Shown piece after piece: positions 1 through 5,863 of a stretch of 6,211 nucleotides of DNA. The notes under the pieces are model-generated. The model saw only the letters and a program-made list of their open reading frames with translations. It searched no databases and had not been told where the DNA came from. The stretch spans positions 1-6,211 of the forward strand of contig WFSH01000043.1 of assembly GCA_015486145.1 (NCBI GenBank), given 5' to 3'. Positions within the stretch are counted from its first letter, which is position 1. Every line of letters begins with the position of its first letter. The stretch is from Mesoaciditogaceae bacterium (GTDB lineage: Bacteria; Thermotogota; Thermotogae; Mesoaciditogales; Mesoaciditogaceae). Made by a program: the position numbers and the translations under genes.

Positions 1-301
1 ATCTCGGACCGCCACCCAAAAAACTCGCTATCTTGTACACGCCTTTTTCGGCCACGGCAAGTGGCATTGGATAAACGGGCCTGACTTTTATCATCTGGGA
101 TTCATCTTCACGAAGGAATATCTTGGTTGAATCAACGAGATAAATGGTGGGATCTCCCATTGGAGCACGCCTTACAACCTCTATCATCTTGCCCGGCAAC
201 CATCCCATCCCCATGAGGCGGTTTTTCAAGGAATCCGGTATATCTGAGTCTACCAGTACGCATTTCGTGTTTTCAGGACAGTCTCTGAGTGTGACGATCA
301 T
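1..301 (-). CDS. feoA: FeoA-domain protein, ferrous iron uptake accessory (3' end off the window), probably two fused FeoA domains
   Basis: One hundred codons are visible from an ATG at 299-301; the frame stays open to the window edge. Residues about 1-74 form a complete FeoA SH3-like domain: the run LMGMGWLPGKMIEVVRRAPM (residues 29-48), then GDP, and an IFLREDESQMIKV end, match the family pattern RLxxLGLxPGxxVxVxRxAPxGDP...LR..EA..I.V. A second FeoA domain seems to begin at residue 79 (MPLAVAEKGVYKI, then GGGPR), as FeoA proteins usually start, so this would be a tandem fusion. FeoA is a small cytoplasmic partner of the GTP-driven ferrous iron permease FeoB; feoB would be expected just beyond the left edge. 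The start is supported by AAGGAG eight nt upstream. The gene has its own promoter and a palindromic operator candidate just upstream. The family call is firm. The second domain is inferred from about 22 residues. Confidence 0.88.
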   Translation of the reverse strand, partial: MIVTLRDCPENTKCVLVDSDIPDSLKNRLMGMGWLPGKMIEVVRRAPMGDPTIYLVDSTKIFLREDESQMIKVRPVYPMPLAVAEKGVYKIASFLGGGPR

Positions 302-313
302 GATTTCATCTCC

Positions 314-336
314 TTATTGAGAACATTTCTCAATAA
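314..336 (-). promoter_or_regulatory. Perfect 10-3-10 palindrome, candidate Fur-family operator of feoA
   Basis: The arms TTATTGAGAA (314-323) and TTCTCAATAA (327-336) are exact inverted complements around a 3-nt centre. The inner part, TGAGAAC-A-TTTCTCA, has the 7-1-7 layout of the Fur box (TGATAATNATTATCA) with substituted positions. It lies just downstream of the predicted transcription start, and its feoA-proximal arm runs directly into the Shine-Dalgarno sequence (CTCAATAAGGAG on the minus strand), so a bound repressor would block the start of the transcript. Fur control of feo genes is common; that this protein is Fur, rather than another metalloregulator, is inferred. An RNA hairpin hiding the ribosome site is a second possible role. 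Confidence 0.7.
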
Positions 337-347
337 CTCTGGATCAA

Positions 348-376
348 ATTCTATCACCAAAGTTAGACTTTTTCAA
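348..376 (-). promoter_or_regulatory. Sigma-70 type promoter for feoA
   Basis: On the minus strand TTGAAA (371-376) and TAGAAT (348-353) are separated by exactly 17 nt. Both are close to the housekeeping consensus (TTGACA and TATAAT). Transcription would start near 341-342, about 40 nt before the feoA ATG and a few nt before the palindrome at 314-336. An A+T-rich tract immediately upstream (about 377-410, with alternating TATATATA) could act as an UP element. Confidence 0.75.
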
Positions 377-443
377 TCTACATTTTGCATATATATACTC
401 ATTTATATAGAGGCTAAAGCCTTCTTTGTAACACCCCGTAAAA
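377..443. other. Short maf-feoA intergenic stretch without a convincing terminator
   Basis: After the maf stop codon there is a 12-nt palindrome (AGGCT AA AGCCT, 411-422), but on the minus strand it is followed by CTATATAAATG and not by a U-tract. It is too weak to call a terminator, so transcripts from maf may read through into feoA. The rest is A+T-rich DNA leading into the feoA promoter. Confidence 0.4.
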
Positions 444-998
444 TCAGCATTCAAAGCCCATTTTCTTGATCGACCACCACACTCTTGAGATTGGCAGACC
501 CACAACTGTAAAAAAATCTCCATCTATACGTTCAACGAGGATCATTCCCATGTCATCTTGAACACCGTAAGCACCAGCCTTATCCAGTGGAGAGCCGGTT
601 TTCACATAGGCGCTTATCGTCTCATCGTCGAGAGAGTAAAATTTTACTCTCGTCGAGTCGACAAAGTTGATAATTTTATCTCCGTATTTTATGCAAACAC
701 CTGTGTGAACGGTGTGCCAATTTCCCGAAAGCCTTTTCAACATTCTGAAAGCGTCGTTTTCATTCTGTGGCTTTCCTAAAATCATACCGTCAATTTCAAC
801 CGTCGTGTCGGCAGCAAGTACCACGTTGTCACGTTTTATTGACTCCGCCTTTTTTCTGGAAAGTCTCAGCACCATTTTTCGCGCGTTTTCTCCGTCCAAA
901 ATCGTCTCGTCGACGTTTGGATGAACTATTTCAACTTCTTTGAAAAGCCTCAAAAGCAGCTCTTTTCTTCTTGGCGATGACGAAGCCAAAGTGATCAT
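444..998 (-). CDS. maf: Maf family nucleoside triphosphate pyrophosphatase (dTTP/UTP type, YhdE-like)
   Basis: The 184-residue protein has the normal length and all hallmark motifs of the Maf/HAM1 fold family: SSSPRR (residues 6-11, phosphate-binding loop), AADT with the catalytic-base Asp64 (62-65), LGKP (74-77), a WHTVHTG block (94-100), SPLDKAGAYGVQ (136-147) and VVGLP (165-169). The DKAGAYGxQ block is typical of the YhdE-type subfamily that hydrolyses dTTP, UTP and modified pyrimidine nucleotides; the YceF (m7GTP) subgroup has a different sequence there. Maf is a cytoplasmic house-cleaning enzyme and has been linked to septum inhibition. The ATG at 996-998 is preceded by GAGGTGG, which overlaps the TGA stop of the upstream NusG_II gene, so the two are probably translationally coupled. 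It is the last gene of the operon and has no evident link to the redox genes before it. Confidence 0.95.
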   Translation of the reverse strand: MITLASSSPRRKELLLRLFKEVEIVHPNVDETILDGENARKMVLRLSRKKAESIKRDNVVLAADTTVEIDGMILGKPQNENDAFRMLKRLSGNWHTVHTGVCIKYGDKIINFVDSTRVKFYSLDDETISAYVKTGSPLDKAGAYGVQDDMGMILVERIDGDFFTVVGLPISRVWWSIKKMGFEC

Positions 999-1007
999 TC
1001 TACCACC

Positions 1008-1439
1008 TCAGTTTTGAAATGTCATGACGTCATACAAGGTTTTTTTCTTCAATCCCTCGGTGTATATGACGATCCTGTTTGGAATACTTATTATGGTTTC
1101 ACCTTGTTTTGAGATCCAACCCGTTGCCACACTCACCTGATTCGTCTCGGTCTCCGGAAAGATCCAGTTTGTGGAATACGTCGCTCTTATGGCGCCGGGT
1201 TTGGTTTGAACCGTCATGAGGTATGTTTTTCCCCTGTAAATTTTGTAATACGCATCTTTGTTAAGCGGTATGACTTTGTACACTTTTCCATCGACCAACA
1301 CCACGGCTCTCGCCGCCGCAGGAGAAAGTTGTTTTAAACCTATCCAAATTCCCAATCCAATGGCCAATACCAAAATGATGAAAAGATCCCTCTTTGAAAA
1401 AAGTTTAGGGTTTGTATTCATACTTTTTCCATGAGGCAT
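1008..1439 (-). CDS. NusG domain II-containing membrane-anchored protein (EetA-like), lacking the family cysteines
   Basis: The protein has 143 residues. A single hydrophobic segment (about residues 19-36, after KLFSKRD) should act as an uncleaved anchor, placing the rest outside the membrane. The outer part carries the NusG_II signature: VVLVDGKVYKVIPL (46-59), then TGWISKQGETI and IPNRIVIY (106-126). As I recall the family, the usual form is CPDKxCVxxGWIxxxGxxIVCLPNRxVxEI; here all three cysteine positions are substituted and the protein has no Cys. Such proteins have no role in transcription. They recur beside Gx transporter and ApbE genes, including in flavin-based extracellular electron transfer loci; the label EetA-like is inference. 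The chosen ATG (1437-1439) has AAGGAAAGGTG about 7 nt upstream and overlaps the end of the preceding apbE-like gene by 35 nt. A second ATG (1419-1421) is possible but has a weaker ribosome site. Confidence 0.75.
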   Translation of the reverse strand: MPHGKSMNTNPKLFSKRDLFIILVLAIGLGIWIGLKQLSPAAARAVVLVDGKVYKVIPLNKDAYYKIYRGKTYLMTVQTKPGAIRATYSTNWIFPETETNQVSVATGWISKQGETIISIPNRIVIYTEGLKKKTLYDVMTFQN

Positions 1440-2421
1440 TTTTTAACACCTTTCCTTGCTCATTTATCGCGTAGTACGCAACTCCCAACTTTTTCGCCAT
1501 TTCTTTCATTGCGGACGGTCCGGCGACCATGGAAAAAACTCCAAAGCCATCCGAGAGGATGGCATTTGTCGAAACCGTTGTAACCGACTCGAGATAGTCG
1601 TTGGAATATCCAGTTTTGGGATCGAATATGTGGTAATATCTTTTCCCATTCACAATTATATACCTTTCGTAATCGCCAGACGTTCCAACAAAGCCTTTGT
1701 AAAGTTTTAAATAAGCTATCGCTTTGTTTGGGTTTCCTCGAGGATCGCGAATCGAGATTATCCAAGGTTTATCTCCGTATTTGGGGCCTATTACACCAAC
1801 AGTACCTCCCACATCAACAACTCCAGAAGAATTGGGATCATTTTCCCGTGCGAGCTTCACAAGCATTTCTGTTATGTAACCCTCCATTGTGCCGTTCAAA
1901 TCAAGCCAAACTCCGTTTAAAAGCCGTACCTTATTTCCTTCTATTTCCACGTTTTTATACCCGACATGCTTCAAAGCCCTATCTACAGCCTTTTTCGATG
2001 GAAGACGCCATTTTTTCACATCGTCGGTGTTAAACCCCCACAGTGGAACGAGCCTACCTATGGTGGGATCGAACTCCCCGTTTGTCAACTTGGCAAGCCA
2101 CATTGCATCTTTTATCGCTTTTAGCAATACGGGGGAAACTTTTACCCATTTCCCGTTCGAATGATTGAGCTTGTAAAGCTCAGAACCGAAGAGCCATGGA
2201 TCGAAGATGTGTTCGTACTTCTGAAACTCGCCAAACATTTCATTTATAACGGCTTTTGCATTTCCCTTTCTGGTTGCATAGATGATCTTCACATCTGTAC
2301 CTATATAGACACCGTAACGGGTGTAGTACTTTGGAGGGGATTTCTTGACAAAAACTACAACAAACACCGCAACAACGATTATCGCTCCAATTGTGGAAAT
2401 TAAAATGTTCCTCTTTTTCAT
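1405..2421 (-). CDS. ApbE-family FAD:protein FMN transferase, paralog B, with altered active-site residues
   Basis: The 338-residue protein consists of an N-terminal membrane anchor (about residues 5-24, no lipobox Cys) and a full-length ApbE domain outside the membrane. Recognisable motifs are FDPWLFGSELYKLN (72-85), GEFDPT and LWGFN (115-131), TSGDYERY (247-254) and HIFDPKTGY (264-272). ApbE moves FMN from FAD to a Ser/Thr of a target flavoprotein, using Mg2+. Several canonical residues are changed: the DLGGIAKGY motif reads DLNGTMEGY, with Glu180 where Lys is usual; GGD reads GGT (Thr207); and the Mg2+ motif DALAT reads DGFGV, so Asp291 is kept but the Thr becomes Val295. It may be a pseudoenzyme, a binding subunit or a specialised transferase. 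The ATG at 2419-2421 overlaps the Gx gene stop (TGATG) and has AGGA 7 nt upstream; a TTG one codon earlier is less likely. It aligns without gaps to paralog A (2997-4010), with more than half the residues identical by eye. Confidence 0.88.
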   Translation of the reverse strand: MKKRNILISTIGAIIVVAVFVVVFVKKSPPKYYTRYGVYIGTDVKIIYATRKGNAKAVINEMFGEFQKYEHIFDPWLFGSELYKLNHSNGKWVKVSPVLLKAIKDAMWLAKLTNGEFDPTIGRLVPLWGFNTDDVKKWRLPSKKAVDRALKHVGYKNVEIEGNKVRLLNGVWLDLNGTMEGYITEMLVKLARENDPNSSGVVDVGGTVGVIGPKYGDKPWIISIRDPRGNPNKAIAYLKLYKGFVGTSGDYERYIIVNGKRYYHIFDPKTGYSNDYLESVTTVSTNAILSDGFGVFSMVAGPSAMKEMAKKLGVAYYAINEQGKVLKNASWKKYEYKP

Positions 2422-2930
2422 CAAATCTTCCTTTCATTCTCAATTTTTGTTCTTTTTATGAGTATTGTAGCGACGATTGCATTTGCAACACCGGATAATA
2501 TTCCCATTATTTCCATGTAGGGAAGATACGCCACAATTGCCCATGTGGCCACTATCTGGGCCGCGATTGTGACTTGAACGAGATTGTTGATCAAGGCACC
2601 AATCACGCTGTGAAAAATGAGTCCGGATTTTTTGAACATTTTGAATGTTAAAGACATGGCGATCGTCGCAACGACAGAGCCTCCTGCCCCCATCATAAAG
2701 GTTGGACTCAAGAATTTGCCACTCATCAAACCTCCGATGATAACTTTTCCCACGGCGATCGTGAAGAGCCATGAGAGCGGTGTGTCGGGTAGCGCATAAA
2801 CTATCACCATGTTGGAAAATCCCCATCGAGCTCCTGGAATCGGAACTGGAAATGGAACGTAGTTTTCCAACACGTAAATCGCCGATCCCACTGCCACGAG
2901 TAATCCGTAAAGTGGAAGTTTTTTGTTCAT
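2421..2930 (-). CDS. Gx transporter family membrane protein (Hpre_diP_synt_I family, EetB-like)
   Basis: The 169-residue, very hydrophobic protein has about five to six membrane segments (roughly residues 7-22, 40-48, 52-70, 79-98, 104-128 and 131-157) and a basic C-terminal tail. The motif PGARWGFSN (32-40), just after a Pro-rich VPFPVPIPG loop, and LMSGKFLSPTF (68-78) are typical of the family once named heptaprenyl diphosphate synthase component I. That name is now thought misleading, because the proteins resemble substrate-binding S components of ECF-type importers. Relatives sit next to NusG_II and ApbE genes, as here, including in flavin-based electron transfer loci; the substrate is unknown and a flavin or quinone link is only inferred. 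The ATG at 2928-2930 has a GGATGG ribosome site 7 nt upstream; an upstream TTG (2943-2945) has none. The stop overlaps the start of paralog B, so translation is probably coupled. Confidence 0.85.
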   Translation of the reverse strand: MNKKLPLYGLLVAVGSAIYVLENYVPFPVPIPGARWGFSNMVIVYALPDTPLSWLFTIAVGKVIIGGLMSGKFLSPTFMMGAGGSVVATIAMSLTFKMFKKSGLIFHSVIGALINNLVQVTIAAQIVATWAIVAYLPYMEIMGILSGVANAIVATILIKRTKIENERKI

Positions 2931-2996
2931 TGTGAAACCATCCAAACAACAAAAATCGTTGTGGGCGGTAAAGTTACATCGTTACAAGTGAAAAAT
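2931..2996. other. 66-nt gap inside the operon
   Basis: This is the only sizeable gap between the genes from folE2 to maf. It contains a direct GTAAC-GAT-GTAAC repeat and a weak ACAAC/GTTGT inverted repeat (5 bp, 7-nt loop), with no U-tract. I see no convincing promoter or terminator. Confidence 0.4.
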
Positions 2997-4010
2997 TTAG
3001 GGATTTTCATAGTCTTTCCAAAGTGAATTTGTCAGAATTTTTCCATTTTCATTGACGGCCATGTAGGCAACTCCAAACTCACTTGCCCACTTTTCAATTT
3101 TAGAAGGTCCTCCCACCATGGCGGCCATATCAAAGGCATTTGAGAGCATCCCATCTCTCGAAATCGCTGTCACAGATTTGAAATAATCTGAGGGATAGCC
3201 AGTTTTAGGGTTGAGGGTATGATAATATCGTTTTCCGTTCACAATTACATACTTTTCGTGGTCACCAGAAGTGGCTATGCTCCCCTTGTAAAGGTAAACA
3301 TACGAAATACCGCTGTTCGGCATACCTCGTGGGTTCTGAATGGATATTTTCCACGGTTGTTTTCCGTACTTTGGACCGATTATTCCTATGTCTCCACCCA
3401 CATCGACGTAACCCGTCGATTTCTCGTCATTCGCCTTTGCCATCGCCAAAAGTGCATCAACGGCATATCCCTTTACGATTCCTTCAAGATCCACCCACAC
3501 GCCGTTCAACAGTCTCACCTCATTACCCTTAAATTCGACATTCGTGTACCCAACATGTTTCAAAGCATCTGATATCTCTGCTGGCGTCGGCACCCTCCAT
3601 TTGCGTGGATCATCCGTGTTGAATCCCCACAGTGCAATGATTTTTCCCAAAGTTGGATCGAACTCTCCGCCTGTCTCTTTCGCAAAATTGATCGAGTATT
3701 TTAGAACACTTAAGAGCTGAGAATTGACTTTCATCCATTTGCCATTTGAGTGATTCAATTTGTAAAGGTCAGTTCCAGGTTCGTACGGATTGAAAATACC
3801 GTTGAGTTTTCTAAGCTCATCGAACATCGCGTCGACAACAAATTTGGCATTTTTCTTTCTCGTGGCGTACGCGATCTTTACGTTCGTACCAAACACAATT
3901 CCCCGACGAACGTAATATTGGGGAGGTCTCTTCGCTATCACGACAAAGACCACAATCGCAGCCACCGCAAGTGTAAAAATCGAGAGTACTACAACACGTA
4001 TTTTTTGCAT
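2997..4010 (-). CDS. ApbE-family FAD:protein FMN transferase, paralog A, with altered Mg2+ motif
   Basis: The 337-residue protein has an N-terminal anchor (about residues 4-25, no lipobox Cys), so the catalytic domain should face outside. ApbE motifs are FNPYEPGTDLYKLN (71-84), GEFDPT and LWGFN (114-130), VDLEGIVKGYAVD (173-185) with the usual Lys180, VDVGGD (202-207), TSGDHEKY (247-254) and HTLNPKTGY (264-272). The family transfers FMN from FAD onto a Ser/Thr in targets such as RnfG, RnfD and NqrB/C. Here the Mg2+ motif near the C-terminus, usually DALAT, reads NAFDM: Asn291 replaces Asp and Met295 replaces Thr. Paralog B keeps that Asp but loses Lys180 and GGD. The ATG (4008-4010) follows the amrS-like stop by 5 nt, with only a weak GGTAG ribosome site formed partly by that TAG stop, which suggests coupling. 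Family membership is firm; catalytic competence is uncertain. Confidence 0.9.
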   Translation of the reverse strand: MQKIRVVVLSIFTLAVAAIVVFVVIAKRPPQYYVRRGIVFGTNVKIAYATRKKNAKFVVDAMFDELRKLNGIFNPYEPGTDLYKLNHSNGKWMKVNSQLLSVLKYSINFAKETGGEFDPTLGKIIALWGFNTDDPRKWRVPTPAEISDALKHVGYTNVEFKGNEVRLLNGVWVDLEGIVKGYAVDALLAMAKANDEKSTGYVDVGGDIGIIGPKYGKQPWKISIQNPRGMPNSGISYVYLYKGSIATSGDHEKYVIVNGKRYYHTLNPKTGYPSDYFKSVTAISRDGMLSNAFDMAAMVGGPSKIEKWASEFGVAYMAVNENGKILTNSLWKDYENP

Positions 4011-4015
4011 AGCAA

Positions 4016-4999
4016 CTACCGAATTGCTATTTCATGATGGCATTTCGTACAACGGCCTTTTTCATCGAGCCCAACAATTTCTACTTTATATCCGTCGCGC
4101 TTTATAACAGTTTGTCCACATATTGGACACACAGTATCTTCGTGCATTCCAGGTGCGTTCCCAACGTAAACATAATCGAGATGCTTTTTGGCAACATTCC
4201 AAAGCGTTTCCAAAGTGTCCAAGCTCGTTGGAGGCCGATCGTACTTGTAACTTGGATAATATCTTGATAAATGAAGCGGAATCGAGCGATCAACGGATTC
4301 CAGCCAACTTGCAAGCTTTTCCATCTCTTGTGGAGAATCATTATCACCGGGAACGATCAAAGAGGTCACTTCAACGTGCACACCCACATTATGCACAAAT
4401 TCTATGTTTTTCAGCACGACCTCCAGATCACCGCCAAGCACCTGTCTGTAATAATCTGGATTGAACGATTTCAAATCTATGTTCATTGCGGAAAAATACT
4501 GAGTTAAAAGTTTTAGAGGTTGTTCTTCAATAAATCCGTTGGTAACGATGACATTGTACAAACCATCTTTGAGGGCGTTTCTCGCACAATCGAGTATGTA
4601 TTCAAACCACACAATTGGCTCAGAATAGGTGTAGGCGATACCCTTCGATCCATTCACCTGTGCAATGGAAACCGTCTGTGTTGGAGAAAAATTCCGTACA
4701 CGGGGTTTTTGCTGAGAAATTTCCCAGTTTTGGCAATAAGGGCACCGCATATTACAGCCCCAAGTGCCAATGGAGAAGATTGTTTCACCGGGGTGGAAAT
4801 GAAAAAGCGGCTTTTTTTCAATGGGATCCATCGCTGCAGAAGATATGATCCCGTAATTTAAGGTGTAAAGAGTTCCTTCAACATTCTTCCTTACCTTGCA
4901 TATTCCAACTTCATCATTTCCCAAGATGCAGTGATGGGGACAAAGATCACATTTAACCTTGTCATCATCGTATTCGTCGAAAAACAGCGCTTCCCTCAT
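4016..4999 (-). CDS. amrS: AmmeMemoRadiSam system radical SAM enzyme (AmrS-like, PflA-related)
   Basis: The 327-residue protein has three cysteine regions: an N-terminal CDLCPHHC plus C34 (residues 17-34), the radical SAM cluster CNMRCPYC (C82, C86, C89), and a C-terminal zinc-ribbon-like pair CPIC (291-294) and CTKC (317-320). Other family marks are YTYSEPIVWFEY (123-134), the NIDLKSF strand (173-179), VEVTSLIVPGDND (209-221), LHLSRYYPSYK (242-252) and VGNAPG (279-284). The family binds a 4Fe-4S cluster and cleaves S-adenosylmethionine. It is usually linked genomically to AMMECR1 and Memo proteins, and its substrate is not established; neither partner is in this window. Older annotations call it pyruvate formate-lyase activating enzyme-like, but the extra cysteines argue against that. 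The ATG at 4997-4999 has GAGGT 8 nt upstream, inside the end of folE2, and sits 4 nt after its stop; the frame extends upstream into folE2 but offers no better start. Confidence 0.9.
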   Translation of the reverse strand: MREALFFDEYDDDKVKCDLCPHHCILGNDEVGICKVRKNVEGTLYTLNYGIISSAAMDPIEKKPLFHFHPGETIFSIGTWGCNMRCPYCQNWEISQQKPRVRNFSPTQTVSIAQVNGSKGIAYTYSEPIVWFEYILDCARNALKDGLYNVIVTNGFIEEQPLKLLTQYFSAMNIDLKSFNPDYYRQVLGGDLEVVLKNIEFVHNVGVHVEVTSLIVPGDNDSPQEMEKLASWLESVDRSIPLHLSRYYPSYKYDRPPTSLDTLETLWNVAKKHLDYVYVGNAPGMHEDTVCPICGQTVIKRDGYKVEIVGLDEKGRCTKCHHEIAIR

Positions 5000-5003
5000 G
5001 GTT

Positions 5004-5795
5004 TTATACCTCTTTTTTCTTTTCGAGACACGCGTAAGCGTTGTGGGTGTGAATAGATTCATAGCTCGTGACTCTCAATCTGTACCATGTAACGCGTTCG
5101 TCTTTCTCAAGTTGGACGGCTATGTCCCTCAGCACATCCTCCACAAATTTGGGATTGTCATACGCGTGTTCTGTTACGTATTTTTCGTCTTTTCTTTTGA
5201 GTAGAGTGTAAATGGGAGACGAAGCCGCATTTTCGGCAACGTCTATGAGATCCTCAATCCAAACAAGTTTTCTCATCCTTACAGCCACATCTGCCTTTGC
5301 ACGTTGGTTGTGGGCGCCGCGATCACTTATTTCTTTAGAACATGGACAGAGTGTTTGAACTGGAACTTCCACTTCAAGGACGAAGTCAAACTCATCGTTT
5401 TTTTTGCAAATGAATCTTGCGTGGTATGGCGTGTAACTTTCTATTTGTGAGATCGGGGCTTTTCGCAAAACAAAATAATCAAAACCCACTTCAAGGTGAG
5501 CCGTTTGGGCGTTGAGACGACTTCTCATGTCATCAACGATGCTCTCCATATTCTTGATGGTCATTTTACCTCGGTGGGTGTTGAGAACTTCAACGAATCG
5601 ACTCATGTGGGTGCCTCTGAAGTTTCCAGGCAAGTCGACGTACATGTTAATGTTGGCCACGGTACTTTGGTATTGATTAGCTCTATCTAACACGACTATT
5701 GGGTAAACGAGATCGCTGACCCCGACTTTGTCTATGAAAATGTTACGACCGTCTTTTTGTCTTTGAATATCTGGAAGATCCTTTTGAATTTCCAA
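5004..5795 (-). CDS. folE2: GTP cyclohydrolase I type 2 (FolE2/MptA family)
   Basis: FolE2 is a cytoplasmic metal-dependent enzyme that turns GTP into 7,8-dihydroneopterin triphosphate, feeding folate or queuosine/preQ0 synthesis. With the chosen start the protein has 263 residues, normal for the family. Motifs in order (numbered from that start): FRGTHMSRFVEVLN (59-72), CPCSKEISDRGAHNQR (150-165, with candidate metal ligand Cys and His162), TEHAYDNPKFVED (208-220, with Glu209) and SIHTHNAYA (247-255, His249 and His251). The reading frame has no ATG near its beginning. I prefer TTG at 5793-5795, because GGAGAGGGTG (5805-5814) lies upstream as a ribosome site. TTG at 5819 would fall only about six nt after the predicted transcription start and has no ribosome site, and GTG at 5807 is too close to the purine tract. 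It is the first gene of the operon. Confidence 0.93.
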   Translation of the reverse strand: MEIQKDLPDIQRQKDGRNIFIDKVGVSDLVYPIVVLDRANQYQSTVANINMYVDLPGNFRGTHMSRFVEVLNTHRGKMTIKNMESIVDDMRSRLNAQTAHLEVGFDYFVLRKAPISQIESYTPYHARFICKKNDEFDFVLEVEVPVQTLCPCSKEISDRGAHNQRAKADVAVRMRKLVWIEDLIDVAENAASSPIYTLLKRKDEKYVTEHAYDNPKFVEDVLRDIAVQLEKDERVTWYRLRVTSYESIHTHNAYACLEKKKEV

Positions 5796-5804
5796 AATAC
5801 GCTG

Positions 5805-5814
5805 CACCCTCTCC
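5805..5814 (-). promoter_or_regulatory. Ribosome binding site that decides the folE2 start
   Basis: The purine-rich GGAGAGGGTG on the minus strand is the only Shine-Dalgarno-like stretch near the 5' end of folE2. It lies 9 nt before the TTG at 5793-5795, a little long but acceptable. It falls inside the longest possible reading frame, so accepting it means the longest frame is not the translated one. Confidence 0.45.
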
Positions 5815-5831
5815 GCCAAGAATACATGCTA

Positions 5832-5840
5832 ATTATAACA
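5832..5840 (-). promoter_or_regulatory. Extended -10 promoter of the folE2 to maf operon
   Basis: TGTTATAAT on the minus strand combines a perfect -10 hexamer (TATAAT, 5832-5837) with the TG motif of extended -10 promoters (5839-5840). The -35 position (about 5855-5860, AGGTGT) is poor, as often tolerated with an extended -10. Transcription should begin near 5825. The seven closely spaced genes downstream show no other clear promoter. Confidence 0.6.
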
Positions 5841-5863
5841 CTTTAGAGGGGGAAACACCTATT

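Noticed and set aside
411..422. AGGCT-AA-AGCCT palindrome as the maf terminator
   Set aside because: The stem is five base pairs with a 2-nt loop and no U-tract follows on the minus strand.
2422..2424. TTG at 2424 as start of apbE paralog B
   Set aside because: The ATG directly after it has the better distance (7 nt) from AGGA and forms a typical TGATG overlap with the upstream stop.
2440..2952. Long open frame of 170 codons overlapping the Gx gene on the same strand
   Set aside because: Its translation is Arg/Ser/His-rich with no domain, while the overlapping frame gives a clear family membrane protein.
4016..4999. Pyruvate formate-lyase activating enzyme
   Set aside because: The extra N-terminal CDLCPHHC and C-terminal CPIC/CTKC cysteines fit the AmmeMemoRadiSam family, and no pyruvate formate-lyase gene is present.
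5000..5062. Longer N-terminus for the AmrS-like enzyme, reaching into folE2
   Set aside because: The extra residues are a basic out-of-frame reading of the folE2 end; the ATG at 4999 has a good GAGGT site and matches where the family usually starts.
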